64,000 bases of DNA from Sipunculus nudus (GCA_026874595.1 CM049306.1:33124019-33188018), one strand, 5' to 3'. Shown: positions 16,514 to 28,305, numbered from the stretch's first letter. A program made the numbers and translations. Notes: a model not told the origin generated them from the letters alone.

Positions 16514-16817
16514 AGTGTTGGCATTTTGATATTCTGATCGATACAATAAGGACATAAAAGTGCCATAAAAAGCAGTAAATGAGCAATTATATAAAAATTA
16601 TATCAAAATGCTATTCTCAACAAGTGGTTATAGGGGAGGAACTTGTTATGTTAAACTTTTATAGAAAATTATTTACTGAATTCATTTGAATTTTTTTTAT
16701 TCAAATTTTAATTTGTCCTGATACATTTTAATAAAGTTACTTTAAAATTATTTTACATTATTTTAAGAGTTGCAAATATTGCATGTCTCCGTGCCCACTG
16801 CAGGTTTCCATCTTTGG

Positions 16818-17905
16818 CAGGGGCGTAGCCAAGGGGGGGCCATGCCCCCCCCCCCCGCCCCGGTCGCATCCAATACTCGCCGTCCTTCGGAATTTCACTT
16901 AATCTAATACAAATATATATATGTATATATGCATTAAATCAGGGGCGGATATATGCTGTCAGAAGCGGATTCAAGGGGGCGCCTTCGGCGCGCGACCCCC
17001 CGTTAAGCTGCAAAATCCCCCATTTTATTTTATTTCCGATTTACGTGATTAATTTTCTTTTTTCATATTTCTTTTTAATTATACTTCAATTAAGTTATCT
17101 GCAGTTACAATTACTTTCAAATTTATTTGCTGAGTATAAGGATATTTATGAACAGCGGCAGAACAACTGCAGATCGATCGAGCACCGGGCCACGGTTAAG
17201 GTCGACCGTGAACAATCTTACGGCTCCTCCGGTGATACCAGTACTCAAACTCGCGATCTGTGTTGAGCTCTTAGGAGTCCAGTGTGCTGTCGAGACCACG
17301 GAAACCGGTAAAATGCGAAGTTTATCAGCTTATCAGTTATTTCATCACGAGCATAACATTTAAAAGACAATATTTTGATAGTTACAAACGTGACTGCGCA
17401 TTTGCGCCATTGACTCGTTTGATAACGATTGAAATTTTATATCCTGAGTGTTGAAGAAATATAAACATAAAATATTGAACCTCTCTATAGTTTGACTACA
17501 TAACGCAGACATAAGGGAACAGTTTTAGGAACATGAAATCCTCATTTTTTGTGAAAATTGCCTCAAAATCTCCTCTTTACGTTGTATATTCAAAAATTTC
17601 CCAATATATGAGGGGAAAACCCATACCTTCCCCATGTACTCGTAACTAGCCTAAATTATACCATGGTTCATAATTGAAAATATAAAAATATATATATATA
17701 TATTCATATACTTAAATATATAAAGTATAGTAAAAAATATAATAATAATAATAATATATATATATATTTATATATATATACTTGTATATATAACCGTTTT
17801 CATATTATCCATACATGCATATTCCCCCCCCCCCCCGTTTTCGAATTTCTAGATCCGCCACTGATGATGGCCCCCTCCCCTCCCTCAATCCTGGCTACGC
17901 CCCTG
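16818..17905. mobile_element. TIR transposon remnant with nested hAT-like ends
   Basis: The left end CAGGGGCGTAGCCA is repeated exactly in inverted form at the right end, and TTTGG directly flanks both ends (16813-16817 and 17906-17910). Inside, CAGGGGCGGAT at 16940 and inverted CAGTGGCGGAT at 17853-17863 form a second pair of ends typical of hAT elements, so one element probably inserted into another. The open frames inside (17045-17363) match no transposase I recognise. Confidence 0.65.
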
Positions 17906-18003
17906 TTTGGTTTAAAGATATTTAATTAAAAAGGATAGCGAAGTGGACACTAAAGCTTATGCAAATGCTCTCCTGCATAAATATAAAAAGAAAATGAAAA
18001 TTA

Positions 18004-18034
<31 letters not shown>

Positions 18035-18288
18035 ATTTCAATCATTTTATAAACTGCCTTAGTGAATCAGGCACTTTGTAAATTGCCTGAAAATTTCATA
18101 CAATTTACAAATTGACTGATTTGACACACTGACTGTAACACATATATATTTATGTATATAAATATATGAACATACGAATGATCAGATCACATATAAAACA
18201 CACTGTGAGACAGATACGTAATATATACATGTATACGTAAATACAGGTTGACATTCCACATGCATACATAAATACATATACATAAATT

Positions 18289-19400
18289 GTTACGGGACCT
18301 AATAACAACAGATCACGTAGTCGTGACGAGCATAAATTTTGTCACGCAGATAAATAAAAATCAGATTTTTTAACACTAGGCAGCGTGAAATGTCTAGGGG
18401 AATGAATAAAGAAGTCAGTGTTTTTGTTAACTAAGGCCAAAAAAAATAAAATTAGGTCTGGTTCTCAGGCACTTTTTTCAGAAATCAATGCGGGCGGGCG
18501 GTTTTTTCTTATTTTTATTTTTTTTTAAGTTTCGATAAAAATGTCATATCATACGGGAAAAGCATGATAAAGACATTTATTTTGCTAACAAGTAAAAGCA
18601 CTGCATAACAAAGGAAATCTTATCAAAATTATATGATTTTATCCTCTTGAAAGAAATGTCCGAGCGGCTGGAGCTCAACATTGGTAAGTTTCAATTGAAA
18701 ATAGAAATAACATTTTTAATGCGGGGGTTTAAAATTGACGCGGGCGGTGCCTGAGAACCATACCTTTCATTTTTTTTGGCCTAATAATTATAATTTATTC
18801 TTAAATCAACCCAAACGTTACAATAAACTAAATAAAAAAATACACAGTATAACAACAGTATAAAAGTAAATCTATACAATTACACAGTAATTACACATAC
18901 AATAAAGTTACAGTACCGGATCCTCTGATTTTCTGGATACCACCACTGTCACAACTCAACAAGTCCTTTAAAACATATAATCCAGCTGAAAAGTTCACGT
19001 CCTATGACTGTTGTAATCCAAAAGTGTAGTTCTGGTAGTAGTCCTAAAGGCAAACTGAAGACTGAATAAAATCTGTTACAAATTTCGAAGAATATCTATA
19101 AATTCTGCAATTATCGGAAAGGTCCTCAAACTTACACTCTTCCGTGTCCGCTGGAAAATTTCTCTCTCTCCTCTTCCCTGGGCTCTAAACACAGCCCCTA
19201 ATTTATAGCTTCTCACCCCAAAGCCTAGAAACTTCTATTTCACGAACAATCCAAAGAACACAACAATTATACATAATAAACACGCGCCTAAAGAACAATA
19301 CAAGACACGCTCTCATAGAGCGCGAACAGCCCAGGAAATTCCAGATTAGCACGAGCGCTGTGTCTTTACACGCCAGGGTTTACCCAGTACGGATTACACC
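18289..19400 (-). mobile_element. LTR of Gypsy-like family, interrupted and degenerate
   Basis: It starts TGTTACGGGACCTAATA and carries ACTAGGCAGCGTGAAATGTC, GAATAAAGAAGTCAGTG, ATTTATTCTTAAA and an ACAGCCCCTAATTTATAGCT block in the same order as the LTR at 38024-38783. It is split by the small TIR element at 18435-18781. The right boundary is unclear because similarity fades after about 19400. No internal coding region is attached, so it is a solo or truncated LTR. Confidence 0.7.
18435..18781. mobile_element. MITE family 1, copy A (inside LTR)
   Basis: The ends read GGCCAAAAAAAATAAAATTA and, inverted, GGCCAAAAAAAATGAAAGGT; both continue into TGGTTCTCAGGCAC. TAA flanks both sides (18432-18434 and 18782-18784). 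Removing the element restores LTR sequence matching 38155-38185. It has no coding capacity. A second copy is at 27165-27420. Confidence 0.8.
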
Positions 19401-19859
19401 GAGCGCTGTGTCTCGTCACGCCATAGCAATTGCGATTGCAAATGTTTGCAATTGCTGTGTATATCAAAACCAATGACACTTTAGAATAAGTGCAATCAAC
19501 TGGAAATAAATCGCCATGTACGTACAATGTAATCAATGACGTGTTTAAGTAAGACATGGTTAATTGATCTACATCAATGTAAAAACATTTGCATGAGTTT
19601 TTCGATTTCTCTATTGGTGTTATGTTCCGGTTAGGTAATGCATACAGGAGAATCAAGATGAGTTTCCCTGAATAAAGAAGTCAATTTAGTGAAAAGATCG
19701 AGGTCGTCTATATAAACTATTATTAGAACAACTTAGAAAAATGCCATTGGCATAAATGAATATCGGTCTTCCAATTGAAAATAGGTATTGATTTTATCAA
19801 CTGAACGATCGATATCAGATCATGATATTTGCATATAGATTTTATAAAAAAAAAAGAAA

Positions 19860-20610
19860 ATAAAGGAATAAATAAATGATCCTCTGTACGATCCCCGTAT
19901 CATACTGATCGTCTATATTTTACTGATTCCTTGAGCTATGGATATACACCTACAGCCTTGTTGAATCGACTGAGGTATTCAATTTGTAACAAACCCAATA
20001 GGGACACAAAATATACACAAAACAAAATAAAGCGTGATAAATATGATTAAATCCATTTATCAGTTTATCCTGCAGACATTTTGACCTAGATTAGAGCGTG
20101 TTTTTATTTCTTTTTTTTTGTTGAAGTTACTCCTAATGGTTGGATGTTATATGTAAAAAAGTAGTTGATGGATGGAAAGTCTAAAGTCTTTAATGGTTTT
20201 ATACCTTGTACATTGAGTTTATTCCTGTTTTAAAATAAAATTATGACATTTAAAATTTTTTCTCTTATTTTACTGTTGATATATAATAGAATTATATATA
20301 TTATATAAAATATAAAGATACATTGATGTTATAGCAATGTATGACTATGATTAATGCATGACTATTATTAATATCATAATACTAACAAAGGCAGATGGAC
20401 TTGTGCCAGCATGAAATTACTCTAAACACATTAGGGATAGGTAAATGGACCTGATCCATCTTAAGATGGATTGGAACCAACAACCGATATCAGTTATTCA
20501 GTCTGAACCATCTCTCTATTTCGAAATCTGATTCGCAGACATTGAGATGGGTAAATGGGTCTGACTCATCTTAAGATCGCGTCATCTTAAGAAAATCATA
20601 GTCACAATCT
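19860..20610. repeat. dispersed repeat, copy A (with 48.3 kb)
   Basis: It shares ordered blocks with 48230-48960: GATCCC..GT..CATAC.G, TACTGATTCC / TTCTGATTCC, GGTTTTATACCTTG, and the CATCTTAAGATGG inverted motifs. The block order is the same, but which internal pieces are duplicated differs. No protein is encoded. It could be a non-autonomous transposon with CTTAAG-containing ends. Confidence 0.65.
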
Positions 20611-21236
20611 AGACCATACGTTTGAGTGATGAACATAGGTAAAGCCAATCATGGTATATGTGACTAATGATGAAATGACCATTTATCAAGTCCAACGCGA
20701 ACAAAAACAGAGAGAAAATCCTCATCAATATTTTTGCTATCCTGAGGATCCAAGACCCAACCACCCTCATTGGAAAAAAAAGTCCACCGACATATCCATA
20801 GCAGCCTGATCTACAATCGTTTAGAGATGGTAATCCCCAGTCACGACCTTTTCAATTAGGACAAAGATGAGACACAAATTTGTCTCCTATGATTCTTACT
20901 CTAACGAAGGTTGGTTTTTAAAAACAACCGTACTGCAGATGTAGTCAAACATTGACAACCTTACCAAGATTCTTAAACATCGCATGCGGACCTGAGCTCA
21001 ATAGTCATCGAAATGACGCTGTTTCAGTATATCGAGAATTAATGAGATAAAATATGCTTCTCTCGAGAGAGAGGCCGAAGCTTAATTAATTAATGCTATC
21101 GAGACAATTGATTAATTGAGTGATTGATGCGTATCGCCAGGTATCAACCGTTCGTCGACTTGGCGAAACGTCACGTGTTCAGGCAGTCTCCAAAGGAACG
21201 GTGGCCGGGCATGTAAACAAACGATCTCATAATGCT

Positions 21237-21244
21237 TATATGAA
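21237..21244 (+). promoter_or_regulatory. TATA-like box of cav copy 4
   Basis: TATATGAA lies 96 bp upstream of the ATG. GTAAACAAACGATC about 15-25 bp before it fits a forkhead-type RYAAAYA site. Confidence 0.6.
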
Positions 21245-21332
21245 ACCGCTCAGTCCCCTCACAATCACAACTCGCCTACCAGCAACTATCTATACCTAAG
21301 AAAGGTGCAGCTGCTCTCCGCTTTAGGTCACC

Positions 21333-22139
21333 ATGGTACTTGGACTTGAACGTGAACCTGATCTGCTGTACAGAGACCCAAATGAAATCAACAAGCATCT
21401 TGGCTCGGTAAGATCAAATTTCACTCTCTCTATATTTTTATAGTTTTCATAGTATCTGAATATAAAATGATAAAGAATTCTGTTCTGTCTATGAACAGAA
21501 GTGGACAAGAGGATATATTATGTATCTAATGTCAAGTACTTTTAAACTGTATTACATGCACATATATGTTTATTAATTGTACAATTGAGTATTTTGTATA
21601 TCATCCAGCTTCAACTAGTCCATGACATGTTTTGATTTATTATGATTTTGAAATAATTAGTTATTGTGAATGAAATATTTTTAGACATCACACAAATATA
21701 TTGTTGCTGGAACTTTATGTTGGATGTTTAATAAATAATAACAGTAGTATATTCAACATATTTTGCTGCAGCTTTATTCTGAACTAAAATGAAATACCTA
21801 CTTTTCTTTCAGTTTGCCTTTGAGGAGCTGATCGCTGAACCCGATGACATCCACAGCATCGACTGCTGTTACAGACTAAGCTTCAAATGCTTCAACTTCT
21901 GGAAGAACGTCACCTACAAAATCTTGACTTTCTGGTACGGCATCTTTATCGCAGCTTACTGGGGATGTGAGTTCGCTGTGCTCGCCTTCTATCACATCTG
22001 GTTCATCACACCGTTCTACAAAGACTTTGAGATGCAATGTCTGGCCTGCAAGAGGTTCTGGAGTCTGTGTATACATTGCTGTTGTGACCCATGCTTCGAG
22101 GCATTTGGTCTTATCTTTGATGCCTTCAGGAAATCGTGA
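21333..22139 (+). CDS. CAV: caveolin, cav copy 4 (two exons)
   Basis: Exon 1 is 21333-21407, the intron 21408-21812 (GTAAGA...TTTCAG, phase 0) and exon 2 21813-22139, giving 133 residues. The start context is CACCATGG. Exon 1 is type A. Exon 2 has the standard caveolin core, with Phe97 in place of Leu97 (KDFEMQ) and the C-terminal variant HCCCDPCFEAFGLIF shared only with copy 5. The 3' UTR is also shared with copy 5, so 4 and 5 are sister copies. The downstream region carries a partial tandem duplication of the gene end; AATAAA at 22910 may serve as the polyadenylation signal. Confidence 0.95.
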
Positions 22140-22825
22140 GATTAGTGTACTATTTTTCAGCAGACATTAAGTGTGCCGCATCCAGTCAATTCTTTATACT
22201 AGCGGTATTTCTTTAATTTTACGAATTACGTCAGGTGCGTACTACTCGCAGGACAGTCCCAAAGTGGTTATTCAACTACGGATAGAGTTTGGTGTCCAGT
22301 AAAGCAGTATTTGCCAAGAAGAAGCCGGACGAACGCTCTTGAGATGACCCCGCCCTCATCCGTAAATTATAGTAAGCTCGCATACGCAACATCCTATTCG
22401 GCGTCTTCGAGGCATTTGGTCTTATCTTTGATGCCTTCAGGAAATCTTGAGATTAGTGTACTATCTTTCAGCAGACATTAAGTGTGCCGCATCCAGTCAA
22501 TTCTTTATACTAGCGGTACTTCTTTAATTTCGACTTGCGACATGCGACATCTGCTTTAAAATCTAAAAAAGACACAGATTGGCAACCCCCATGAGTTGTT
22601 TCGAACTTATTGCGAGAAAGGGTTTAACAAGGACACAGAATTACGTCAGGTGCGTACTACTCGCAGGACAGTCCCAAAGTGGTTATTCAACTACGGATAG
22701 AGTTTGGTGTCCAGTAGAGCAGTATTTGCCAAGAAGAAGCCGGACGAACGCTCTTGAGATGATCCCGCCCTCATCCGCAAATTATAGTAAGCTCGCATAC
22801 GCAACATCCTATTCGGCGTCTTAAC
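22085..22825 (+). repeat. tandem duplication of cav copy 4 tail and 3' UTR
   Basis: The end of exon 2 plus about 270 bp of 3' UTR (to CCTATTCGGCGTCTT) is followed directly by a second version of the same unit beginning at 22405. The first unit lacks about 115 bp (GACTTGCGACATGCG to AAGGACACAG) that the second and copy 5 keep. The open frame at 22579-22824 is UTR sequence and not a gene. Confidence 0.85.
22405..22450 (+). pseudogene. caveolin exon 2 tail fragment (4b)
   Basis: It matches the last 46 bp of copy 4 exon 2 from CTTCGAGGCATTTGG to the stop, with CTTGA for CGTGA. No other part of the exon is present. It is the left end of the second tandem unit. Confidence 0.9.
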
Positions 22826-23299
22826 AAGGACATCCTTGGCAAAAGGGACTTGACCGTTACCGATTGATTTATAACACTTGAATTATTTTCGGAACTGTTT
22901 GTTATATAAAATAAATTTTAAAAATATTGGACACCTCTTTGTTATTATTGTTCATTGTTTTTCTTTATGCATAGTACTAAAGTTCAAACGAATGCTCTGA
23001 ATGTTTCTCTGTGTGTATATGCATGTATGGACAATGTAAACCAAAGATGGTCGCTAACCAATCAGTTCATTGTTGTCGTAACTATCGACGAAGTAATTTA
23101 AATAAAATTAGTGATTTTGTTTTTATTAGTACCCTGCGTGTCACTCCCGCTTTGTTAAGTTTTGACGGCACAACTACCTGAAGCATGCTGGTCCCTATTT
23201 TCCATCTTTCTGGAATACTAATCTGTTTTAGATTTAGATTTGGGGAGTCAGTAATCCAGAGGTGAGATTTGATGGGGGCATTTTAAATACGTATATACA

Positions 23300-23470
23300 A
23301 TAATTCTGCATTCTAAGGAATGCCAGCCACCGCCACGTGGGGGTCCGCATTGTGGGATGCTCCCAAAACTGTGTTTGCATTCACTTATTCGGCGCATATT
23401 CCGAGGTTCATTCGTGCATAAGTGACTGTACATTTGTAAATGTTCCTTGATGACGTTCCGTTTTTGTGCC
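23300..23470. repeat. dispersed repeat shared with 46.7-47.0 kb
   Basis: TTCGTGCATAAGTGAC, GTACATTTGT and GGGGGTCC..ATTGTGGG occur in the same order at 46715-46980. No coding function is seen. Confidence 0.6.
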
Positions 23471-24139
23471 GGATCCACACCCAAATCTTATCATTCTTTA
23501 TTTGCCCCTTCCCGAAAAGAACTGGAAATTTCATAGGAATTCGTTCATGAGTTATGTAGTGAACAAACGCACAAATACACACACTAACGCGGATGAATGC
23601 AATTCCTCCTGGCAGCAAAAGCATTGGCGTGGGATTGACCTGTGCTTGTTATTATGTAAAAGAAAAAGTACCAAGAATAGCACTCTCTAGAACGTATACC
23701 ATTCTTGATTTTAAATTTTATAGAAATTGGATGAGTAATGTTTGCATAATCTACAATAATACAAGGGTGAAAACATCACTTCCTTTTCGGAGGTTATGAC
23801 TTTTGGTAACTTCAGAGTTTCAATGCACGGGACTCGGAATAAATTATATTAGTCGAAGTAGCTATTTCTGGAATCAGAGTTGGTACCTGTCAGCGTGGAA
23901 TTTCATAATTTCATTTTAAGTCATATTGCAAAAATAACGTTTGCTTAAACAAGAACCTGACCTCTTATATTCTCCACTCCGTATTGTCACTGCTCCAGAT
24001 GCCCTATAATGTTTTTTACATTATTGTCAATAACTCGTGGACACAGATTCGGCAATAATTCATATACGATCTTGATGATTTAGATTAGTTTAACTGATAA
24101 AGTGATCGAATGTTGTTACGAAGACAAATTGCTGAGGGG

Positions 24140-24235
24140 AAAAATCCTGGGCCGATCCCGGTTTCGAACCCAGGTCGGTGGCGCTCAAGTCCGGCGTACC
24201 AACCGCTTCGCTAGCAGTTCGGTCCGCTTTTATGT
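24140..24235 (-). mobile_element. tRNA-like SINE or tRNA pseudogene
   Basis: On the minus strand TAGCGAAGCGGTTGG (24200-24213) matches a pol III box A and GGTTCGAAACC (24160-24170) a box B, spaced as in a tRNA. The anticodon-loop region reads CTTGAGC (UGA by position), but the anticodon stem does not pair fully and the acceptor stem is poor. A tRNA-derived SINE head is more likely than a working tRNA gene. Confidence 0.6.
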
Positions 24236-24540
24236 CACCCCGTAACAATGTACTTTATTTTAGTTTTCAACAATATTTCTTTTGCATGCATTTAATCCGA
24301 AATTTCGCATTTTAAATATTCCTAATATAAATTCATAACCCGTGTGATAATACCTTGTTTCAAATAAAAAGCGCATGGCAGCGAAACCCGGGGTTATTGG
24401 GGACACCCCTTTTCCCGATGAAAGCCCCCTCCCCTTAAAATATAATAAAAATACATAAAAAAATTAGTATTTACTCCTGTACAGGCCTTTAGTTTCCTCC
24501 AAATGTAATTTGTAATTAAACACGTTCTTCTACCCCCCCC

Positions 24541-26350
24541 CCCCCCCCCACACGCACACACACAGCTAACAGAGCGCTTTCAGCTCTCGATAATTGCAGT
24601 ATCATATTTTGGAACATTATTGGATGCTACGACTATTCGACTAAACCGCCAATGAATACTCATCCATTAAAAAAGGTTTAAAAAATTATAAACTCACATA
24701 AATATTAATAGTGACTCATCATATTGATGCACCCCATGGAGAATTTTTTAAGGTCACAGATGTTTTTATGCAAATTTATGTTAGATCAAGTTTACATATG
24801 AGTATATGACCTTGACATAATGTTTAAGGTCACACAGGTATAACTGTTTGTTACTGTCATCGTCAGTCCTTTGAAGAATTGTCTCTCGAATTACCCACTG
24901 GTATTTAAAACCTTTCCTGCAGCTTCTTTCAAGAAAGGCAGGGACAAACAAGATCTGTTTCACAGGTAATTTTTTTCTTGGTGAATTTTTAAAAGCTCAT
25001 AAAAAAAAACTTGCTTTCCGTTTCCTGTTAACGTGCACATCTGTATGTCAAATAGCTGATGATATATATATTTTTTTATTTTAAATGTACCGCCGGACTA
25101 AAAAGTCCGGGATATTATGGTCTCAGTACGAGCACGCAGACGCCGTAAAAATCGAACGCAAAAAAAAAAATAAATATATTTATTTGTCGTGCACATACAC
25201 AGGACGTAACCTGTTTAAAAAGAGGTCAGCTTCTGAACTATAAAAGTTACATTTACCTTGAACAGTTTATTTTATCCGAAAAAACAGAGTTTGGCGTATA
25301 CTATGTTTTCACGCGGGTTTCGCCGCCGCTGCGTTCATTACTGGAGAACTCCTCTAAGACCCTAAGACCGATCTTCCCGAAACCCAGCATACTTATTCGC
25401 TCACATTTGAACTGGTGCGTAACTAAAGGTAGTATCTCACTGGGCTGCGACAGCTTGCGACTAGTTGGAGACACGGCAATTGCGACAAATAACGCGAATT
25501 ATAACAACTTTTTAACTTGCAATCACACTGAATCGAACTACGACACGTTTGCGAACATCGTACGAGTGTTTGGCCCAAAATTCGGCTCGAGTTCGTATTG
25601 CCGTCGTGCGAATGTCGTGCGATGTTCACAAGATATTCGCATGACATTTGTGAAATATTCGCACGACAATTCGCGACCAGAACGTCAGATTCTCATTTTA
25701 ATCTCCCAATATTCGCAATGTAGTTGCATAGGTCGCAAACCCCTCTCGAAGTTTTCTCGCAGTTCTTGCACTTCCTGACTCGCGGAAACTGACTTGAGAA
25801 TAGTTCGAGACATGTTTCAGACGGTTTTGAGACACCAGCGACGCCTCTGCGACTACTTTGCGAGAAAATTTGTTTTGCGACTTTTTTGAACATGTTCAAA
25901 ATTTCATTTTCGCTTGGCGTCCATCTATACTTTTGACTTTTGAACCTAAGTAGTTGGATCAAGATATTGGGGTTAAACTGTGCATGTTCATAGGTCTTAG
26001 ATACAGCCATCTCATACTCGAGACTGTTGGGGCCATCTGCAATGTTTTTTTTTTTTTTCGTGGCGTCTTCCGTCCGTTTGCTTTGGGTGTAAATCGCTCA
26101 TATCTCAGGAGTGGATGGATGTATCAGCTTGAAATTTTGCATGTTTATCCGTCTTGAATAGCTCTGCTGTAGACCACACAGGTGGCGCCACCTGCCGTTC
26201 CGTTTTTAAAGGATACTTTGAAGCACTTTTCCTCAGTACGTTCATGCATTTATGTCAGGAATGGTTTGATGTATTGAAAATTTGCATGTCAGTAGATCTT
26301 GGAATGGTTTATACTAGACTACTTGGGTCACCTACAATCAATTTCATCTT
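24541..26350. other. no gene recognised; word-repeat region
   Basis: Between 25420 and 25900 the words GCGAC, TTCGCA and TCGTGCGA recur on both strands and give open frames with no protein features. A segment near 26100-26220 carries CAGGTGGCGCCACCTGCCG, also seen in part at 63607-63618 (GGTGGTGCCACCTG), so it is a dispersed repeat. Confidence 0.4.
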
Positions 26351-26368
26351 GTATCATCCTGCAGGTCT

Positions 26369-26471
<103 letters not shown>

Positions 26472-26943
26472 CACATGAATTAAATGATGATTTTTCCTCA
26501 CATTTTACCCATTTCCCTCGACGAAAAACATCGCATGGGCTACCGTAATCCACACATCAGAAACTAGACCATGCATTTTTTTACGGGTGTATAGGTAACG
26601 AGTTTCAGTAGCGTATATGTTGGACAGCTAATCACTCAATTATAACGCTACATAGTCCGCTCATCACAATTGGCCAAAATAGTAATTATAACAACCAAGA
26701 CCATTTGTATTGAAACGGTTGACGAGTTCTCTTACTAACACTCCAAATCGTGCCAGGTTTCAGTAGCGTATATGCTAGCCAACAAATCACACATACGCTG
26801 CATAATTAACGCATCAACTACTTTAAGCATAATGTTAATTTAATTAATTTAGATAATTAGTCATGCATATTGGACGAGTTCAGGCAAAGAAATATCACCA
26901 AAGTCACGGGTAACAGTGCGAGACAAACAAAATGTGACCACTA

Positions 26944-26951
26944 TATATAAG
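26944..26951 (+). promoter_or_regulatory. TATA box of cav copy 5
   Basis: TATATAAG lies 94 bp upstream of the ATG. AGACAAACAAAATG at 26921-26934 is the upstream ACAAAC box. Confidence 0.75.
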
Positions 26952-27037
26952 ACCAATTGTTGGATCCATTATTTGTAACTTAAAGCACACCACAAGGTTA
27001 ATTGCAAATCTTCAGTATCCCTGAACCTGAAGTCAGT

Positions 27038-28018
27038 ATGGTACTTGGACTGGAACGTGAACCTGATCTGCTGTACCGAGATCCAAACGAAATCAATAAA
27101 CATCTCGGCTCGGTAAGTTGAAATTACTAGGTACATATTCTCATTTACTGATTTTGTATATATAAGGCTAAAAAATAAAAGATATGGTTTTCAGGCAACG
27201 CCCGCATCAATTTCATCCCCCGCATCAAAATTTTGATAAGATTTCCTTTGTTATGTAAAGTGCTTTAATCTGTTTAGGAAAATATTCTGTTATTTTCATG
27301 CTTTTCCCTGAGCATATGACATTTTATCGAAACATACATAAAAAGGCAAAAATTAAGATATCGCCTGCCCACACTGATTTATGAAAAAAAGTGCCTGTGA
27401 ACCAAACCTTTTTTTAGCCTTATAGGATGGTTTTCTTCATAAACTATTTTTTTAATTGATCATGTAAACATTTGTAGATTGCAATAGGGTAAATAGAGTA
27501 GCTTAGAGCATGCAGGTACTATTCCAATCTGAATTATATGTTTCTTCGCAGTTAGAAAAGGACACGATTACAGGTTAAAATCACAATAAAACCTCATTAC
27601 AGCATTATGAGACGTCTGATTAAATAAGAAAAAACTATGCTTGTTGAGGTTTCAATTATTGTTTCAAATAAAGTTATTCAATTTATTTCAGTTTGCCTTT
27701 GAGGAGCTGATCGCTGAACCCGATGACATCCACAGCATCGACTGCTGTTACAGACTGAGCTTCAAATGCTTCAACTTCTGGAAGAACGTCACCTACAAAA
27801 TCTTGACTTTCTGGTACGGCATCTTTATCGCAGCTTACTGGGGATGTGAGTTCGCTGTGCTCGCCTTCTATCACATCTGGTTCATCACACCGTTCTACAA
27901 AGACTTGGAGATGCAATGTCTGGCCTGCAAGAGGTTCTGGAGTCTGTGTATACATTGCTGTTGTGACCCATGCTTCGAGGCATTTGGTCTTATCTTTGAT
28001 GCCTTCAGGAAATCGTGA
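27038..28018 (+). CDS. CAV: caveolin, cav copy 5 (two exons)
   Basis: Exon 1 is 27038-27112, the intron 27113-27691 (GTAAGT...TTTCAG, phase 0) and exon 2 27692-28018, giving 133 residues. Exon 1 is type A. Exon 2 has FEELIAEP, the scaffolding region, the hairpin and the HCCCDPCFEAFGLIF tail shared with copy 4. The intron contains MITE family 1 copy B (27165-27420), close behind the donor site, which appears not to disturb the splice signals. The shared 3' UTR is interrupted about 290 bp after the stop by a fragment of another caveolin exon 2. Confidence 0.95.
27165..27420. mobile_element. MITE family 1, copy B (cav copy 5 intron)
   Basis: The left end AGGCTAAAAAATAAAAGATA and the inverted right end AGGCTAAAAAAAGGTTTGGT both lead into TTCAGGCA / TCACAGGCA. 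TATA flanks both ends. Inner blocks such as GATAAGATTTCCTTTGTTATG match the 18435-18781 copy in inverted orientation. It is 256 bp and non-coding. Confidence 0.8.
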
Positions 28019-28305
28019 GATTAGTGTACTATCTTTCAGCAGACATTAAGTGTGCCGCATCCAGTCAATTCTTTATACTAGCGGTACTTCTTTAATTTCG
28101 ACATGCGACATACGACATCTGCTTTAAAATCTAAAAAAGACACAGATTGGCAACCCCCATGAGTTGTTTCGAACTTATTTCGAGAAAGGGTTTAACAAGG
28201 ACACAGAATTACGTCAGGTGCGTACTACTCGCAGGACAGTCCCAAAGTGGTTATTCAACTACGGATAGAGTTTGGTGTCCAGTAGAGCAGTATATGCCAA
28301 GAAGA

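Noticed and set aside
22579-22824. 81-codon ORF (begins MATPMSCFELIARK) and its relative at 28147
   Set aside because: Both lie in duplicated caveolin 3' UTR sequence; their similarity reflects the UTR duplication and not a protein family.
24140-24235. Functional tRNA-Ser gene
   Set aside because: The boxes are good but the anticodon and acceptor stems do not pair properly, so a SINE or pseudogene is favoured.
25407-25778. 123-codon ORF and antisense partner ORFs
   Set aside because: The region is built of recurring GCGAC/TTCGCA words on both strands, so several frames are open by composition; it is probably a repeat.
27683-27955. Conserved 90-codon frame opposite caveolin exon 2, present in all copies (begins MYTQTPE)
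   Set aside because: It is the exact antisense of a conserved exon; its conservation and openness follow from the sense codons. It has no promoter, splice or domain support.
27846-28049. Alternative-frame [17 protein letters not shown] inside caveolin exon 2
   Set aside because: It is a frame-shifted shadow of the caveolin coding strand and differs where the true frame is conserved.
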